DNA from: Amarobacillus sp046328225 | Lineage (GTDB): Bacteria; Chloroflexota; Dehalococcoidia; Tepidiformales; Tepidiformaceae | Reading direction: 5' to 3' | Length of the DNA stretch: 64,000 nucleotides | Assembly (NCBI GenBank): GCA_046328225.1 | Contig: JAXLWZ010000004.1 | Location: 1 to 64,000 of the forward strand | Shown here: positions 53,372 through 61,020 of the stretch, piece after piece | How positions within the stretch are numbered: the first letter of the stretch is position 1 | Layout: each line of letters opens with the position of its first letter | Made by a program: the position numbers and the translations under genes | The notes under the pieces: generated by a model | Databases searched by the model: none | What the model was told of the DNA's origin: nothing | The model's input: the letters and a program-made list of their open reading frames with translations, nothing else

Positions 53372-54259
53372 CTACCAACCCCGGCCGGCCATCAGCTGCT
53401 CCTTCGGCAGCGAGGCGACGCTCAGGCCCGGCATCGCCTTGCCGAGGCCCGTGCTGATGCGCGCGAGCACTTCCGGGTCCTGGTAATGCGTCGTCGCCTC
53501 GACGATCGCCTTCGCGACGAGCGGCGGGTTCTCCGACTTGAAGATGCCCGAGCCCACGAACACGCCGTCGGCGCCGAGGCGCATCATCAGGGCAGCGTCC
53601 GCGGGCGTGGCCACGCCACCGGCGGCGAAGTTCACGACCGGGAGGCGGCCTTCCTTCTTCACCTGCTGAATCAGGTGCAGGGGAGCCTGCAGCTCCTTCG
53701 CGACCGTGTACAGCTCGTCGTCGGGCATGTTCTGCAGGCGGCGAATCTCGTCCTGCACGGCGCGCATGTGGCGCACGGCCTCGACGATGTCGCCGGTGCC
53801 GGCTTCGCCCTTCGTGCGGATCATCGCCGCGCCCTCGCCGATGCGCCGCAGCGCCTCCCCGAGGTTCCGGCAGCCGCACACGAATGGCACCTTGAACGCG
53901 TGCTTATCGATGTGGTGCGTCTCGTCGGCCGGTGTCAGCACTTCCGATTCGTCGATGTAGTCGATGCCGAGCGCCTGCAGGATATCGGCCTCGACGAAGT
54001 GGCCGATGCGGGCCTTCGCCATCACCGGGATGGTGACGGCTTCGATGATCCCCTGGATCATCTCCGGGTCGCTCATGCGGGCGACGCCGCCGTCCTTGCG
54101 GATGTCGGAAGGCACCCGCTCGAGCGCCATCACGGCGCACGCCCCGGCCTCCTCCGCGATCTTCGCGTGCTCGGGCGTGACCACGTCCATAATCACGCCG
54201 CCCTTCAGCATCTGCGCGAGCCCGACCTTCACGGCCCACGTTCCCGTCGTCTGCGTCAC
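53372..54259 (-). CDS. pdxS: Pyridoxal 5'-phosphate synthase subunit PdxS
   Basis: This is the synthase subunit of the ribose-5-phosphate-dependent vitamin B6 pathway (295 residues). The Schiff-base lysine is in VMAKARIGHFVEA, the second active-site lysine in MIRTKGEAGTG, and AAGGVATPADAALMMRLGADGVFVGSGIFKS is the phosphate-binding end of the barrel. It normally forms a dodecamer with the glutaminase PdxT, which is not adjacent. The start is GTG 54259 with GGAGG 6 nt upstream. A TAGACT hexamer lies about 35 bp before the start. Confidence 0.96.
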   Translation of the reverse strand: MTQTTGTWAVKVGLAQMLKGGVIMDVVTPEHAKIAEEAGACAVMALERVPSDIRKDGGVARMSDPEMIQGIIEAVTIPVMAKARIGHFVEADILQALGIDYIDESEVLTPADETHHIDKHAFKVPFVCGCRNLGEALRRIGEGAAMIRTKGEAGTGDIVEAVRHMRAVQDEIRRLQNMPDDELYTVAKELQAPLHLIQQVKKEGRLPVVNFAAGGVATPADAALMMRLGADGVFVGSGIFKSENPPLVAKAIVEATTHYQDPEVLARISTGLGKAMPGLSVASLPKEQLMAGRGW

Positions 54260-54386
54260 TGCGTCCCTCCGGCTCCCCCTGGTGGTGAATAACCAGTCTA
54301 GTGCGCGCGCGCTGTTATGGGGGAGTGATGTTCGCCATCGCGCCGGCCATTACGATGCGACCCGGCCCATACCGGAGGAGCTGGCC

Positions 54387-55089
54387 ATGCTGACCTCATC
54401 TCGCGCCTCCGTTCACGCGCCTCATCCCGGTGCGAACCGCGCCCTCACCCGTTTCGTCGCCGACATAGTGGGCGGTATCGCGGTGATCGTGGCGTTCGTG
54501 GTCATCGGCAGCAGGGTGGCCGGGCAGTCCTCCAACGAACGCGTCATGGCCACGCTCCCCGATGCCGAGATCGCGGACTACGCCCCATCGCTCTGGGCGT
54601 TGGCCGAAAACGTGGAAGCGCTCGTCGCCGCATCCGACGCCGTGGTGATTGGCCGCGTCACCTCCACCTCGTTCGCACTGGAGGACCGCGAGTTCACCTC
54701 CGGAACGCACGCCTTCGGCGACCTGACGGCCAAACTGCGCATCACCGCCGCGCTCAAGGGCGACACGCCGGCCGGCACCCTGGAAGTCCGCCAGTTCGCC
54801 CACGCCTTCAACGGCAAGCTCCTGGTCGAGGACAACGCCGCTCGAGGAGGGCCAGGCGTACCTCCTCTTCCTGGTCCGGGACCCCGCCACCAGCGTGCTC
54901 CGCGTGGGCGATCCCTTCATCCAACAGGTCATCGATGGGCGCGTGTATTGGGCCGGCGCGAAACCGCATCTCCAGGCGAACGACCCCGGTGCCCGCCCGA
55001 TTGGGAATGACCCGCGCGACCCGCTGATGGCCTTCTGGGGGCTCACCGTCGAGGAAGCCGCCGCCCTCGTGCGCGCCGCTGTCCGCTGA
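54387..55089 (+). pseudogene. Membrane-anchored hypothetical protein split by a 1-nt frameshift
   Basis: The 5' frame (from ATG 54387, with GGAGG 8 nt upstream) encodes one membrane helix (IVGGIAVIVAFVVIGSRVAG) and a domain running to GKLLVEDNAA. Near 54839 this frame turns into Pro/Arg-rich low-complexity sequence, while the next frame continues plausibly: LEEGQAYLLFLVRDPATSVL, then RVGDPFIQQVIDGRVYW and a normal end LTVEEAAALVRAAVR before TGA at 55087-55089. The whole is 703 nt (3n+1), so one surplus base would explain it, giving about 233 residues intact. It is either a real mutation or a sequence error. Confidence 0.75.
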
Positions 55090-55104
55090 GGCCGCCCGCC
55101 GGGG

Positions 55105-55110
55105 TAGACT
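55105..55110 (+). promoter_or_regulatory. -10 hexamer TAGACT, start codon 6 nt downstream
   Basis: TAGACT ends 6 nt before ATG 55117, and there is no Shine-Dalgarno. This is a predicted leaderless promoter. Confidence 0.55.
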
Positions 55111-55116
55111 CCGCCC

Positions 55117-55689
55117 ATGGCCGACAGCGAACGCATCTCCTGGTATCCCATCGCCCCCCGCGAGGAGCTCTCGCCCGAGGCGCGCGCCCTCTTCGAACAG
55201 CTCGACCAGAAGCTCGGCTTCGTCCCAAACGTCTTCCTCGCCTTCGCGTGGAAGGGCCCCCGCTTCGATAAGTGGCGCGCGCACTTCGACGACCTCATGC
55301 AGCCCACCGCCGGTCTCGGCAAGGCCGAGCGCGAGATGATCTCGGTCGCCGTCTCCATGCGAAATGGCTGCCTCTACTGCCTCGTGGCCCACGGCTTCGC
55401 GGTTCGCGCCCTCCTCAAGGATCCCGTGAAGGGCGACCGCGTCACCTTCGACTACCATCGCGCCGGCCTCAGCCCCCGCCACGTCGCGATGCTCGATTAC
55501 GCCGTCAAGATCACCGACGCACCCGCTTCCTGTTCCGAGGCCGATATCGACGCTCTCCGCGCGCACGGGTTCGAGGACGGCGACATCTGGGACATCGCCG
55601 AGGTGGCCGCCATGTTCAACTTCACGAACCGCCTCGCCTCCGCCACCGGCATGATCCCGAACCCGGAGTACCACGCGATGGCGCGCTGA
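55117..55689 (+). CDS. AhpD/carboxymuconolactone-decarboxylase-like peroxidase-related protein
   Basis: This 190-residue helical protein of the uncharacterised peroxidase-related family carries the AhpD-type redox centre NGCLYCLVAHGFAVR (CxxC plus a His three residues on). The N-terminal LSPEARALFEQLDQKLGFVPNVF is typical of the subgroup. AhpD reduces alkyl-hydroperoxide reductase, and related proteins act on peroxides or as thiol oxidases. The partner is not visible. A hairpin (55716-55743) follows the stop. Confidence 0.9.
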   Translation: MADSERISWYPIAPREELSPEARALFEQLDQKLGFVPNVFLAFAWKGPRFDKWRAHFDDLMQPTAGLGKAEREMISVAVSMRNGCLYCLVAHGFAVRALLKDPVKGDRVTFDYHRAGLSPRHVAMLDYAVKITDAPASCSEADIDALRAHGFEDGDIWDIAEVAAMFNFTNRLASATGMIPNPEYHAMAR

Positions 55690-55715
55690 TTCCCAGAGCG
55701 TTTGTGCCGCGAGGA

Positions 55716-55743
55716 CTTGCAGAACATCCGTTCTAGATGCAAG
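55716..55743 (+). terminator. Imperfect hairpin after the AhpD-like gene
   Basis: CTTGCA/TGCAAG (outer) and GAAC/GTTC (inner) pair with a 4-nt bulge on the right arm. It is a weak terminator candidate and contains an alternative ATG (55737) of the next gene. Confidence 0.4.
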
Positions 55744-55751
55744 CTCCCGCC

Positions 55752-55943
55752 ATGGCCTGCGAACACCCCGGTGAAGAGCGCCAGCGCGTCTACCACGGAA
55801 CCGCGTCACCCCTGGCCGACCGCCAGCTTTGCGGCCTCTGTGGCGAAATCGTCTACCTCATGCCGGACGCCGCCAGCCTTCGCGTGCCCGCGGACGTGGT
55901 CGGCCGGTACCGCGCGACCGAGCCCGCCCGCCGCTACGCCTGA
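55752..55943 (+). CDS. Small cysteine-containing hypothetical protein
   Basis: This 63-residue protein has a Cys near the start (MACEHP) and a CxxC (LCGLCGEIVYL), which may form a small zinc ribbon or knuckle. It is otherwise unrecognised. ATG 55752 is chosen because the only upstream ATG (55737) lies inside a hairpin. Coding character is reasonable but there is no strong Shine-Dalgarno. Confidence 0.55.
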   Translation: MACEHPGEERQRVYHGTASPLADRQLCGLCGEIVYLMPDAASLRVPADVVGRYRATEPARRYA

Positions 55944-56021
55944 GCCTGCACGAGCCCGCCCGCTCCCGTACGATGAACGCGAGGCGCCGGCCACGCACGC
56001 CGCCGCCGCGGGAGCAGCACC

Positions 56022-56243
56022 ATGGGACGCGAGGAAATCGCCGCACTCATCGCCATCCTCCAGGCACAGCTCGAACAGGGCACCAGCGGCGTCGCCATCG
56101 GCAGCTGGAAGATCGGCTACGAAAAGAAGCGCAACGCGTTCGTCTTCGATAAGTGCGAAAACGAGGGCTACTGCGAAGAGCGCCCCGCCGTGGTCGCCGC
56201 CGATGGCAGCGTCATCGACCCCGGCGGACCGCTCTTCGGCTAA
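56022..56243 (+). CDS. Small hypothetical protein
   Basis: This 73-residue protein is not recognised. It begins with an amphipathic helix (MGREEIAALIAILQAQLEQG), followed by a beta-rich part (GVAIGSWKIGYEKKRNAFVFD) and a C-terminal pair of cysteines (KCENEGYC). GGGAG lies 8 nt before the ATG. It is an isolated gene; a 200-bp leader separates it from the GGDEF pair. Confidence 0.65.
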   Translation: MGREEIAALIAILQAQLEQGTSGVAIGSWKIGYEKKRNAFVFDKCENEGYCEERPAVVAADGSVIDPGGPLFG

Positions 56244-56320
56244 AGCGCCCGCAGAAATTGCCTTTTCGCCCGGCGCCATGTCGGCAGCCGTGCAGGTCCC
56301 CGTTATTCCCGTTTGAGCGG

Positions 56321-56373
56321 AACGCGGCCCTCGTTACGGAGACGCAACGCCCCGGTCACTTCTTGCCCGCGTT
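56321..56373 (+). other. Possible structured leader upstream of the GGDEF genes
   Basis: The 200 bp between 56243 and 56444 holds no gene. AACGCGG (56321-56327) pairs perfectly with CCGCGTT (56367-56373) and encloses GACGCAA, a motif also found in c-di-GMP-I riboswitches. The enclosed region is too short for that riboswitch and lacks its other conserved parts. Confidence 0.2.
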
Positions 56374-56443
56374 ATGGCTCCTCACCACGCCACCCCGTGC
56401 CGATACCTAAGGTGCTTACTACCAAAGCGAAGGTGCGTGCGCC

Positions 56444-57397
56444 ATGGCCGTAGCTGAACTGAACCGCATCCTCCGTGTTCTCGTCGTCGACCCGATGCCC
56501 GACACCGGCCGGAATCTCCGCGATCTCTTCACCGGCCAGGACGAGTTCCGCTTCCAATCCGCCCGCGATATCGCCGACGCGGCCGGCACCCTCACCGCCG
56601 GCGCCTACGACGCCGCCATCGTCGATGCCGGCGTCTGGGCGGACGACCGCAACGGTTTCGCCCGCGCCGTCCGCGACGACCATCCGGATGTCGCCATCAT
56701 CCTCCTCACCAGCGGCGACAACCCCCGCGAGATGCTCCCCTCCCTCAAGCTTGGCGCCCACGACTTCGTCTGCCGCGCCGGGCTCGATCGCGAACAGCTC
56801 GCCGCTCGCATTCTCGCCGCCGTCGAGGAGACGCGCGCCGTCCGCCGCCGCGACACCATGGTCCGCTGGCTCGAACGCGAAGCCCGCATCGACCATCTCA
56901 CCGGCCTGTTCAATCGCCGCGCCTTCGATGAGCAGCTGCGCGATGTGTGCACCGCCGCGCGCATGGCCGACGTCCCCGTCGCCCTCATCGTCATCGACAT
57001 CGAAGGCACCCGCGTCGTCAACGAAGCCCACGGCCACGAAGCCGGCGACAGCATGATCCGGCGCGCAGCCAGCGGCATCGCCCGCACGCTCCGCGCCGCC
57101 GATTTCGCCGCCCGCATCGGTGGCGACGATTTTGCCGTCATCATCGAAAACGCCGACCTCGAAATCGGCCGCCGCATCGCCCGCCGCATTGCGCACGAAG
57201 TCGAGCGGCTCAACGCCACCGAATGGGACGGCGAAATCCCCGTCACCCTCTCTTTCGGCGTCGTTTCCGGGCTCGGCTGCGATGCCGGCGAACTCGTCGA
57301 CGCCGGGGATGCCCAGCTCGCATCAAGTCAGCACATTCGCCCCGTGGTCACCGAACTGCGCTGGCGGGAGGAATCTCATGGACCATCCGTCGCCTGA
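56444..57397 (+). CDS. Receiver-GGDEF protein (putative diguanylate cyclase)
   Basis: This 317-residue cytoplasmic protein has an N-terminal receiver-like domain (about 8-130) with an Asp in IVDAGV at the phosphoacceptor strand, but without the usual Lys (CRAG where xKP is expected). The GGDEF domain (about 148-300) starts DHLTGLFNRRAFDEQL and has the signature IGGDDF (226-230). GGDDF departs from the GG(D/E)EF consensus by one conservative change and may be active or only bind nucleotide. It overlaps the next gene by 20 bp. It would make c-di-GMP from two GTP. Confidence 0.88.
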   Translation: MAVAELNRILRVLVVDPMPDTGRNLRDLFTGQDEFRFQSARDIADAAGTLTAGAYDAAIVDAGVWADDRNGFARAVRDDHPDVAIILLTSGDNPREMLPSLKLGAHDFVCRAGLDREQLAARILAAVEETRAVRRRDTMVRWLEREARIDHLTGLFNRRAFDEQLRDVCTAARMADVPVALIVIDIEGTRVVNEAHGHEAGDSMIRRAASGIARTLRAADFAARIGGDDFAVIIENADLEIGRRIARRIAHEVERLNATEWDGEIPVTLSFGVVSGLGCDAGELVDAGDAQLASSQHIRPVVTELRWREESHGPSVA

Positions 57398-58142
57398 CCC
57401 GCGAGCGCACCGCGCTCCGTTCGTCTCACGCCTCGCGCCGGTCACGCTGGGTGTGGTGGGCGCATCCGCCACGGTCGTCACCTTCGGTGCGCAAGACCCG
57501 CTGGCCGCGGCCGGTATCGCCGTGCTCTTTGGCTTCGCCGCCACCGTGAGCGAATGGTCCGCGCGCGCCCGTGCCCACTCCATGGCCGAACAGATGGCGG
57601 CGTCCCACGTCGAGACGGTCGACCCCGAGTCCGGCATGCTCAACGGCCGCATGTTCCGCGATATCCTCGAACGCGAAATCGCCCGCAGCATCCGCTACGG
57701 CGACCGCGCCGCCCTGGCCATTTTCGAGGTCACGACCGCGAACTTCCGGCCCTCGCGCCCCGGCGAGAAGCCGCCGTCGTACGGTGAGCACGTCGCCCAC
57801 GTGTTCGCGCGCATCGCCCGCCGCTCGGATGTCGTGCTCCGCCTCGACACGAACCGCTTCGCCGTCGTCCTCTCCGAATGCGACCGCGATGGCGCCGCCC
57901 TCTTCGTCTACCGCATGCGCACCCAGCTCTCCATGGGCGCCTATGCCCGGAACGACGACGGCAGCAGCATCTACGCGCGCGCCATCGGCGGCTGCGTCCA
58001 GTGGGCGCCCGAATTCACCGACGCCCGCTCCTACGTCGATGCCGCCTTCGCCGACCTGGAGCGCAATCGCCGCGAAATCGAATCCGAAGAGGCCCGCTTC
58101 CGCGCGCACCCGCCCTCCCCCCGGGAAGGCAAGGTCGCCTGA
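57378..58142 (+). CDS. Membrane protein with degenerate GGDEF domain
   Basis: This 254-residue protein has two N-terminal membrane segments (about 17-36 and 40-58), then a GGDEF-like domain. The fold markers remain (DPESGMLNGRMFRDILEREI and RLDTNRFAVVLSE), but the active loop reads DTNRF where GGDEF should be. It cannot be a normal cyclase; it may pair with the upstream enzyme or sense a nucleotide. GGAGG lies 6 nt before the ATG inside the previous gene, and the 20-bp overlap implies translational coupling. Confidence 0.82.
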   Translation: MDHPSPDPRAHRAPFVSRLAPVTLGVVGASATVVTFGAQDPLAAAGIAVLFGFAATVSEWSARARAHSMAEQMAASHVETVDPESGMLNGRMFRDILEREIARSIRYGDRAALAIFEVTTANFRPSRPGEKPPSYGEHVAHVFARIARRSDVVLRLDTNRFAVVLSECDRDGAALFVYRMRTQLSMGAYARNDDGSSIYARAIGGCVQWAPEFTDARSYVDAAFADLERNRREIESEEARFRAHPPSPREGKVA

Positions 58143-58165
58143 GCGACACCATCCCATGGGACCCA

Positions 58166-58199
58166 CGAGGAGCCCGCGTCACCCGGCGCGGGCTTCTCG
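58166..58199. terminator. 13-bp hairpin between convergent GGDEF pair and YedK gene
   Basis: CGAGGAGCCCGCG (58166-58178) pairs with CGCGGGCTTCTCG (58187-58199), with one G-U. It can terminate both transcripts. Confidence 0.75.
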
Positions 58200-58215
58200 C
58201 TGTCCGCGCGAACTC

Positions 58216-58911
58216 CTAAAGCAGCCTCGGCGCGACCGGGTCCGGCGTGAGCACGCCCGGGTCGTCGTTCGCGACCGAGTTCACCCGCTTCGAAACCGCC
58301 GTCGCGATGAGCCCGCGTGCCGGCGGCGGCGCCAGCAGCCGGTGCAGCTGCTCCGATGGCGTCGTCGCGAACATCCAGCGGCTCGCCGCATCCTCGTCCA
58401 GCACCACGGGCATGCGGTCGTGGTAGGGCGCCATCGTCTCGTTCGCCACCGTCGTCACCACCGTGAACGTCCGCTGCCACTCGCCCGGCTTCGCCTGCCA
58501 CGATTCGTATAGCCCCGCCATGAACAGGAGGCCGCCTTCGGGCCGGTGAAACCAGAATGGTTGGCGGTCTGTTTTCGGCCCGGTCCATTCGTAGAAGCCG
58601 TCCGCGGGCACGATGCAGCGCCGCTTCTGGAACGCCTCGCGGAAAGCGGGTCGCGCCGCCAGCGTCTCCGCGCGCGCGTTAATCTGCCGCGCCGCCATCG
58701 AGGCATCCTTCGCCCACGAGTTCACGAGCCCCCAGCGCGCCGCCACCAGCTCGCGCCCCTCGTCCTTGATGCGCACGATGTAATACGGGTCCGTGGGGGC
58801 GATGTTGTACCGCGGCCGGAACTCCGCGTGGTCGAGTTCCTCCACGGGCACGCCCAGCTCGTCCGCCAGGAGCGTCGCGTCCGCGTAGGTCATGGTCATC
58901 CGGCCGCACAT
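58216..58911 (-). CDS. SOS-response-associated peptidase YedK/HMCES (SRAP)
   Basis: This 231-residue SRAP protein crosslinks to abasic sites in single-stranded DNA and shields them. The catalytic Cys is residue 2 (MCGR); NARAET contains the conserved Asn/Arg, and DGFYEW and APYHDRMPVVL hold the Glu and His of the active site. The N-terminal Met must be removed to expose the Cys. No LexA-type box is evident in the short upstream region. The purE start lies beyond a 33-bp gap on the same strand. Confidence 0.95.
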   Translation of the reverse strand: MCGRMTMTYADATLLADELGVPVEELDHAEFRPRYNIAPTDPYYIVRIKDEGRELVAARWGLVNSWAKDASMAARQINARAETLAARPAFREAFQKRRCIVPADGFYEWTGPKTDRQPFWFHRPEGGLLFMAGLYESWQAKPGEWQRTFTVVTTVANETMAPYHDRMPVVLDEDAASRWMFATTPSEQLHRLLAPPPARGLIATAVSKRVNSVANDDPGVLTPDPVAPRLL

Positions 58912-58944
58912 GGCGAATAGTCTGCGCGCCGCGGTGGCGCCTGC

Positions 58945-59448
58945 CTACTCCCCGGCGAACTTCGCCCGCACGGCCGCGTCTTTCTCCGCCACCATCGCCT
59001 CGAGGCTCGCCTGGAACGCGCTCATCGCCGCTCGCAGCCCCGGGTCCGAAGCGCCGAGGATGCGCACCGCCATCAACCCCGCGTTTCGCGCCCCACCGAT
59101 GGCCATCGTCGCGACGGGCACCCCGCCCGGCATCTGCACAATCGAAAGCAGCGAATCCAGCCCCGCCGTGTGCTGCAGCGGCACGGGCACGCCAATCACG
59201 GGCAGCGGTGTCATCGAAGCCACCATCCCCGGCAGGTGCGCGGCGCCCCCCGCGCCCGCGATGATCACCCGCAGCCCCCGCCCGGCGGCCTCGCGGGCGT
59301 ACTCCAACATCCCCGCCGGGGTGCGGTGCGCCGAGACCACGCGCACTTCATGCGCCACGCCGAACTCGCGCAGCGCGTCCGAGGCGGCCTGCATCACCGC
59401 CAGGTCCGAATCGCTCCCCATGATGATGCCGACGATCGGGTCTGCCAT
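58945..59448 (-). CDS. purE: N5-carboxyaminoimidazole ribonucleotide mutase PurE
   Basis: This purine biosynthesis enzyme (167 residues, class I) converts N5-CAIR to CAIR. It has GSDSD at the N-terminus, the catalytic His in VSAHRTP, GAGGAAHLPGM and the octamer-forming C-terminal helix. GGAGG lies 4-5 nt before the ATG. It follows purK by 18 bp on the same strand, forming the standard purK-purE pair. Confidence 0.97.
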   Translation of the reverse strand: MADPIVGIIMGSDSDLAVMQAASDALREFGVAHEVRVVSAHRTPAGMLEYAREAAGRGLRVIIAGAGGAAHLPGMVASMTPLPVIGVPVPLQHTAGLDSLLSIVQMPGGVPVATMAIGGARNAGLMAVRILGASDPGLRAAMSAFQASLEAMVAEKDAAVRAKFAGE

Positions 59449-59466
59449 GCTGCCTCCGCGAACGCC

Positions 59467-60621
59467 TCAGGCGGGTTCGCCCACGAGGATAGCCGCGGCG
59501 CGATCTGCACGCTCGCGCACCTCGTTCGCGTCCTCGCCCAGTGCCGTCACATGGCCGAGCTTCCGTCCCGGGCGCGGGCCCTTGCCGTAGAGGTGCACAT
59601 GCACGCCCGGCACCGCCAGCGCCCGCGGCAGGTTCGCGCGCGGGTCGCCACCCGCTGCTCCCCCGACGACGTTGACCGTCACGACCGCGGGCGCGACGGG
59701 AGCCGTGCTCCCCAGCGGCCAATCGAGCACCGCCCGCACGTGGTTCTCGAACTGCGACGTCACGCAGCCCTCGATCGTGTGGTGCCCGGAGTTGTGCGGC
59801 CGCGTCGCGATCTCGTTCACGAGCACCTCGCCGCCTCTCGCCACGAAGAGCTCCACCGCCATGATTCCCGTCACCCCGATCGCGTCGGCGATGCGCTCGG
59901 CGATGTTCCGCGCGTGCGCCGCCACGGAGGGGTCGATGGGCGCCGGCGAAACCAGCTCGCGGCACATCCCGTCGGCCTGCACCGTCTCGACGACGGGGTA
60001 CACGACGCTTTCGCCCCCGGGCCGCCGCGCGATGAGCACCGCGACCTCGCGCTCGAGTTCGACCATCGCCTCCGCGAACAGCCGCAAGCCGCCCGCGGCG
60101 CCCTCCGCGACCACGCGAGCCGCATCCTCGGCCGTCCGCGCGACCCACACGCCGCGGCCGTCGTAGCCGCCGCGTGCCGCCTTAATCACCACCGGCCAAC
60201 CGCCGTGGGCTGCCGCGAACGCCGCCGCATCCTCCGCCGTCGCCACCACCGCGTGCGCCGGCACGGGCAGCCCGAGCGCGCCGAACTGCTCCCGCTGCCA
60301 CAGCTTGTCCTGCGCGAACCGCATCGCCGCCGGCGAGGGCCGCAGCACCTGTCCCTCGCGCGCCAGCTGCTCCAGCAGTTCCGGCGGCGCCAGTTCGTGG
60401 TCGAAGGTCACGATGTCGCAGCCCGCGGCGAACCGCCGCAGCGCCTCGAGGTCCGTGTGGCTGCCGATTTCGGCGTCGGCGCTCACGAGGGCGGCGCCGT
60501 CGTCCGCGCGCTCCGAAAGCACCCGCAGCGTCACCCCCAGGGGAATCGCGGCCTGGTAGGTCATGCGCGCGAGCTGCCCGCCACCCACCATCCCCAGCCG
60601 CGGCACCGGCGACTCATTCAC
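59467..60621 (-). CDS. purK: N5-carboxyaminoimidazole ribonucleotide synthase PurK
   Basis: This ATP-grasp enzyme (384 residues) makes N5-CAIR from AIR, ATP and bicarbonate. The N-terminal GMVGGGQLARM is the family signature, KAARGGYDGRGV the glycine-rich ATP loop, and NEIATRPHNSGHHTIEGCVTSQFENH the metal-binding/active region. The start overlaps by 8 bp the stop of the winged-helix gene upstream. With purE it lets the cell fix CO2 at low concentration for purines. Confidence 0.97.
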   Translation of the reverse strand: MNESPVPRLGMVGGGQLARMTYQAAIPLGVTLRVLSERADDGAALVSADAEIGSHTDLEALRRFAAGCDIVTFDHELAPPELLEQLAREGQVLRPSPAAMRFAQDKLWQREQFGALGLPVPAHAVVATAEDAAAFAAAHGGWPVVIKAARGGYDGRGVWVARTAEDAARVVAEGAAGGLRLFAEAMVELEREVAVLIARRPGGESVVYPVVETVQADGMCRELVSPAPIDPSVAAHARNIAERIADAIGVTGIMAVELFVARGGEVLVNEIATRPHNSGHHTIEGCVTSQFENHVRAVLDWPLGSTAPVAPAVVTVNVVGGAAGGDPRANLPRALAVPGVHVHLYGKGPRPGRKLGHVTALGEDANEVRERADRAAAILVGEPA

Positions 60622-60943
60622 CGAGCAGGTTCAGCAGCGCACCCACCTGGCTGCGCTCTTCGACCGGGTGCCGGAAAGGGAGGTCATCGTGCACCTGGTA
60701 GGCGTTTCGCCGCCCGACGCGTTCGCGGCTGAGGTACCCGGCGTCCACCAGGTCGGCCACGATGCGCTGGGTCGCCCGTTCGGTGATGCCCACGGCCGCC
60801 GCCACGTCCCGCAGCCGGACGTTCTGGTCGCGCGCGATGCAGAGCAGCACGTGCGCGTGGTTCGTGAGGAAGGTCCATTCCTGCGTCGGCATCCGCGATG
60901 GCACCCGTGCGGCGGTGGAGTTCGTGTCCCGCGAAGCCGCCAT
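60614..60943 (-). CDS. Winged-helix regulator (MarR/ArsR-like)
   Basis: This 109-residue protein is a single winged helix: HAHVLLCIARDQNVRLRDVAAAVGITERATQRIVADLVDAGYLSRERVGRRNAYQV. A Ser/Arg-rich N-terminal tail and a short C-terminal helix with acidic residues flank it. Its stop overlaps the purK start by 8 bp, so it heads a winged-helix/purK/purE operon. Stand-alone proteins of this type are common in Chloroflexota. Its ligand, and whether it regulates the purine genes, are unknown. Confidence 0.83.
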   Translation of the reverse strand: MAASRDTNSTAARVPSRMPTQEWTFLTNHAHVLLCIARDQNVRLRDVAAAVGITERATQRIVADLVDAGYLSRERVGRRNAYQVHDDLPFRHPVEERSQVGALLNLLGE

Positions 60944-60988
60944 TATGCGTGAGCACCTTCCCGGTGTCTCGCGCGCCGCCCGCGCCCG

Positions 60989-60994
60989 CTAGAA
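60989..60994 (+). promoter_or_regulatory. -10 hexamer TAGAAT for the alpha/beta hydrolase gene
   Basis: TAGAAT lies 26 nt before the ATG and GGAGG is in between, giving an ordinary leadered transcript. This contrasts with the leaderless genes. Confidence 0.55.
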
Positions 60995-61020
60995 TCCCCC
61001 AACCAGCCTGGAGGGACGCC

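Noticed and set aside
56244..56443. c-di-GMP-I riboswitch before the GGDEF genes
   Set aside because: GACGCAA is present, but the tetraloop helix, the receptor helix and the correct overall length are missing. It is kept only as a weak structured leader.
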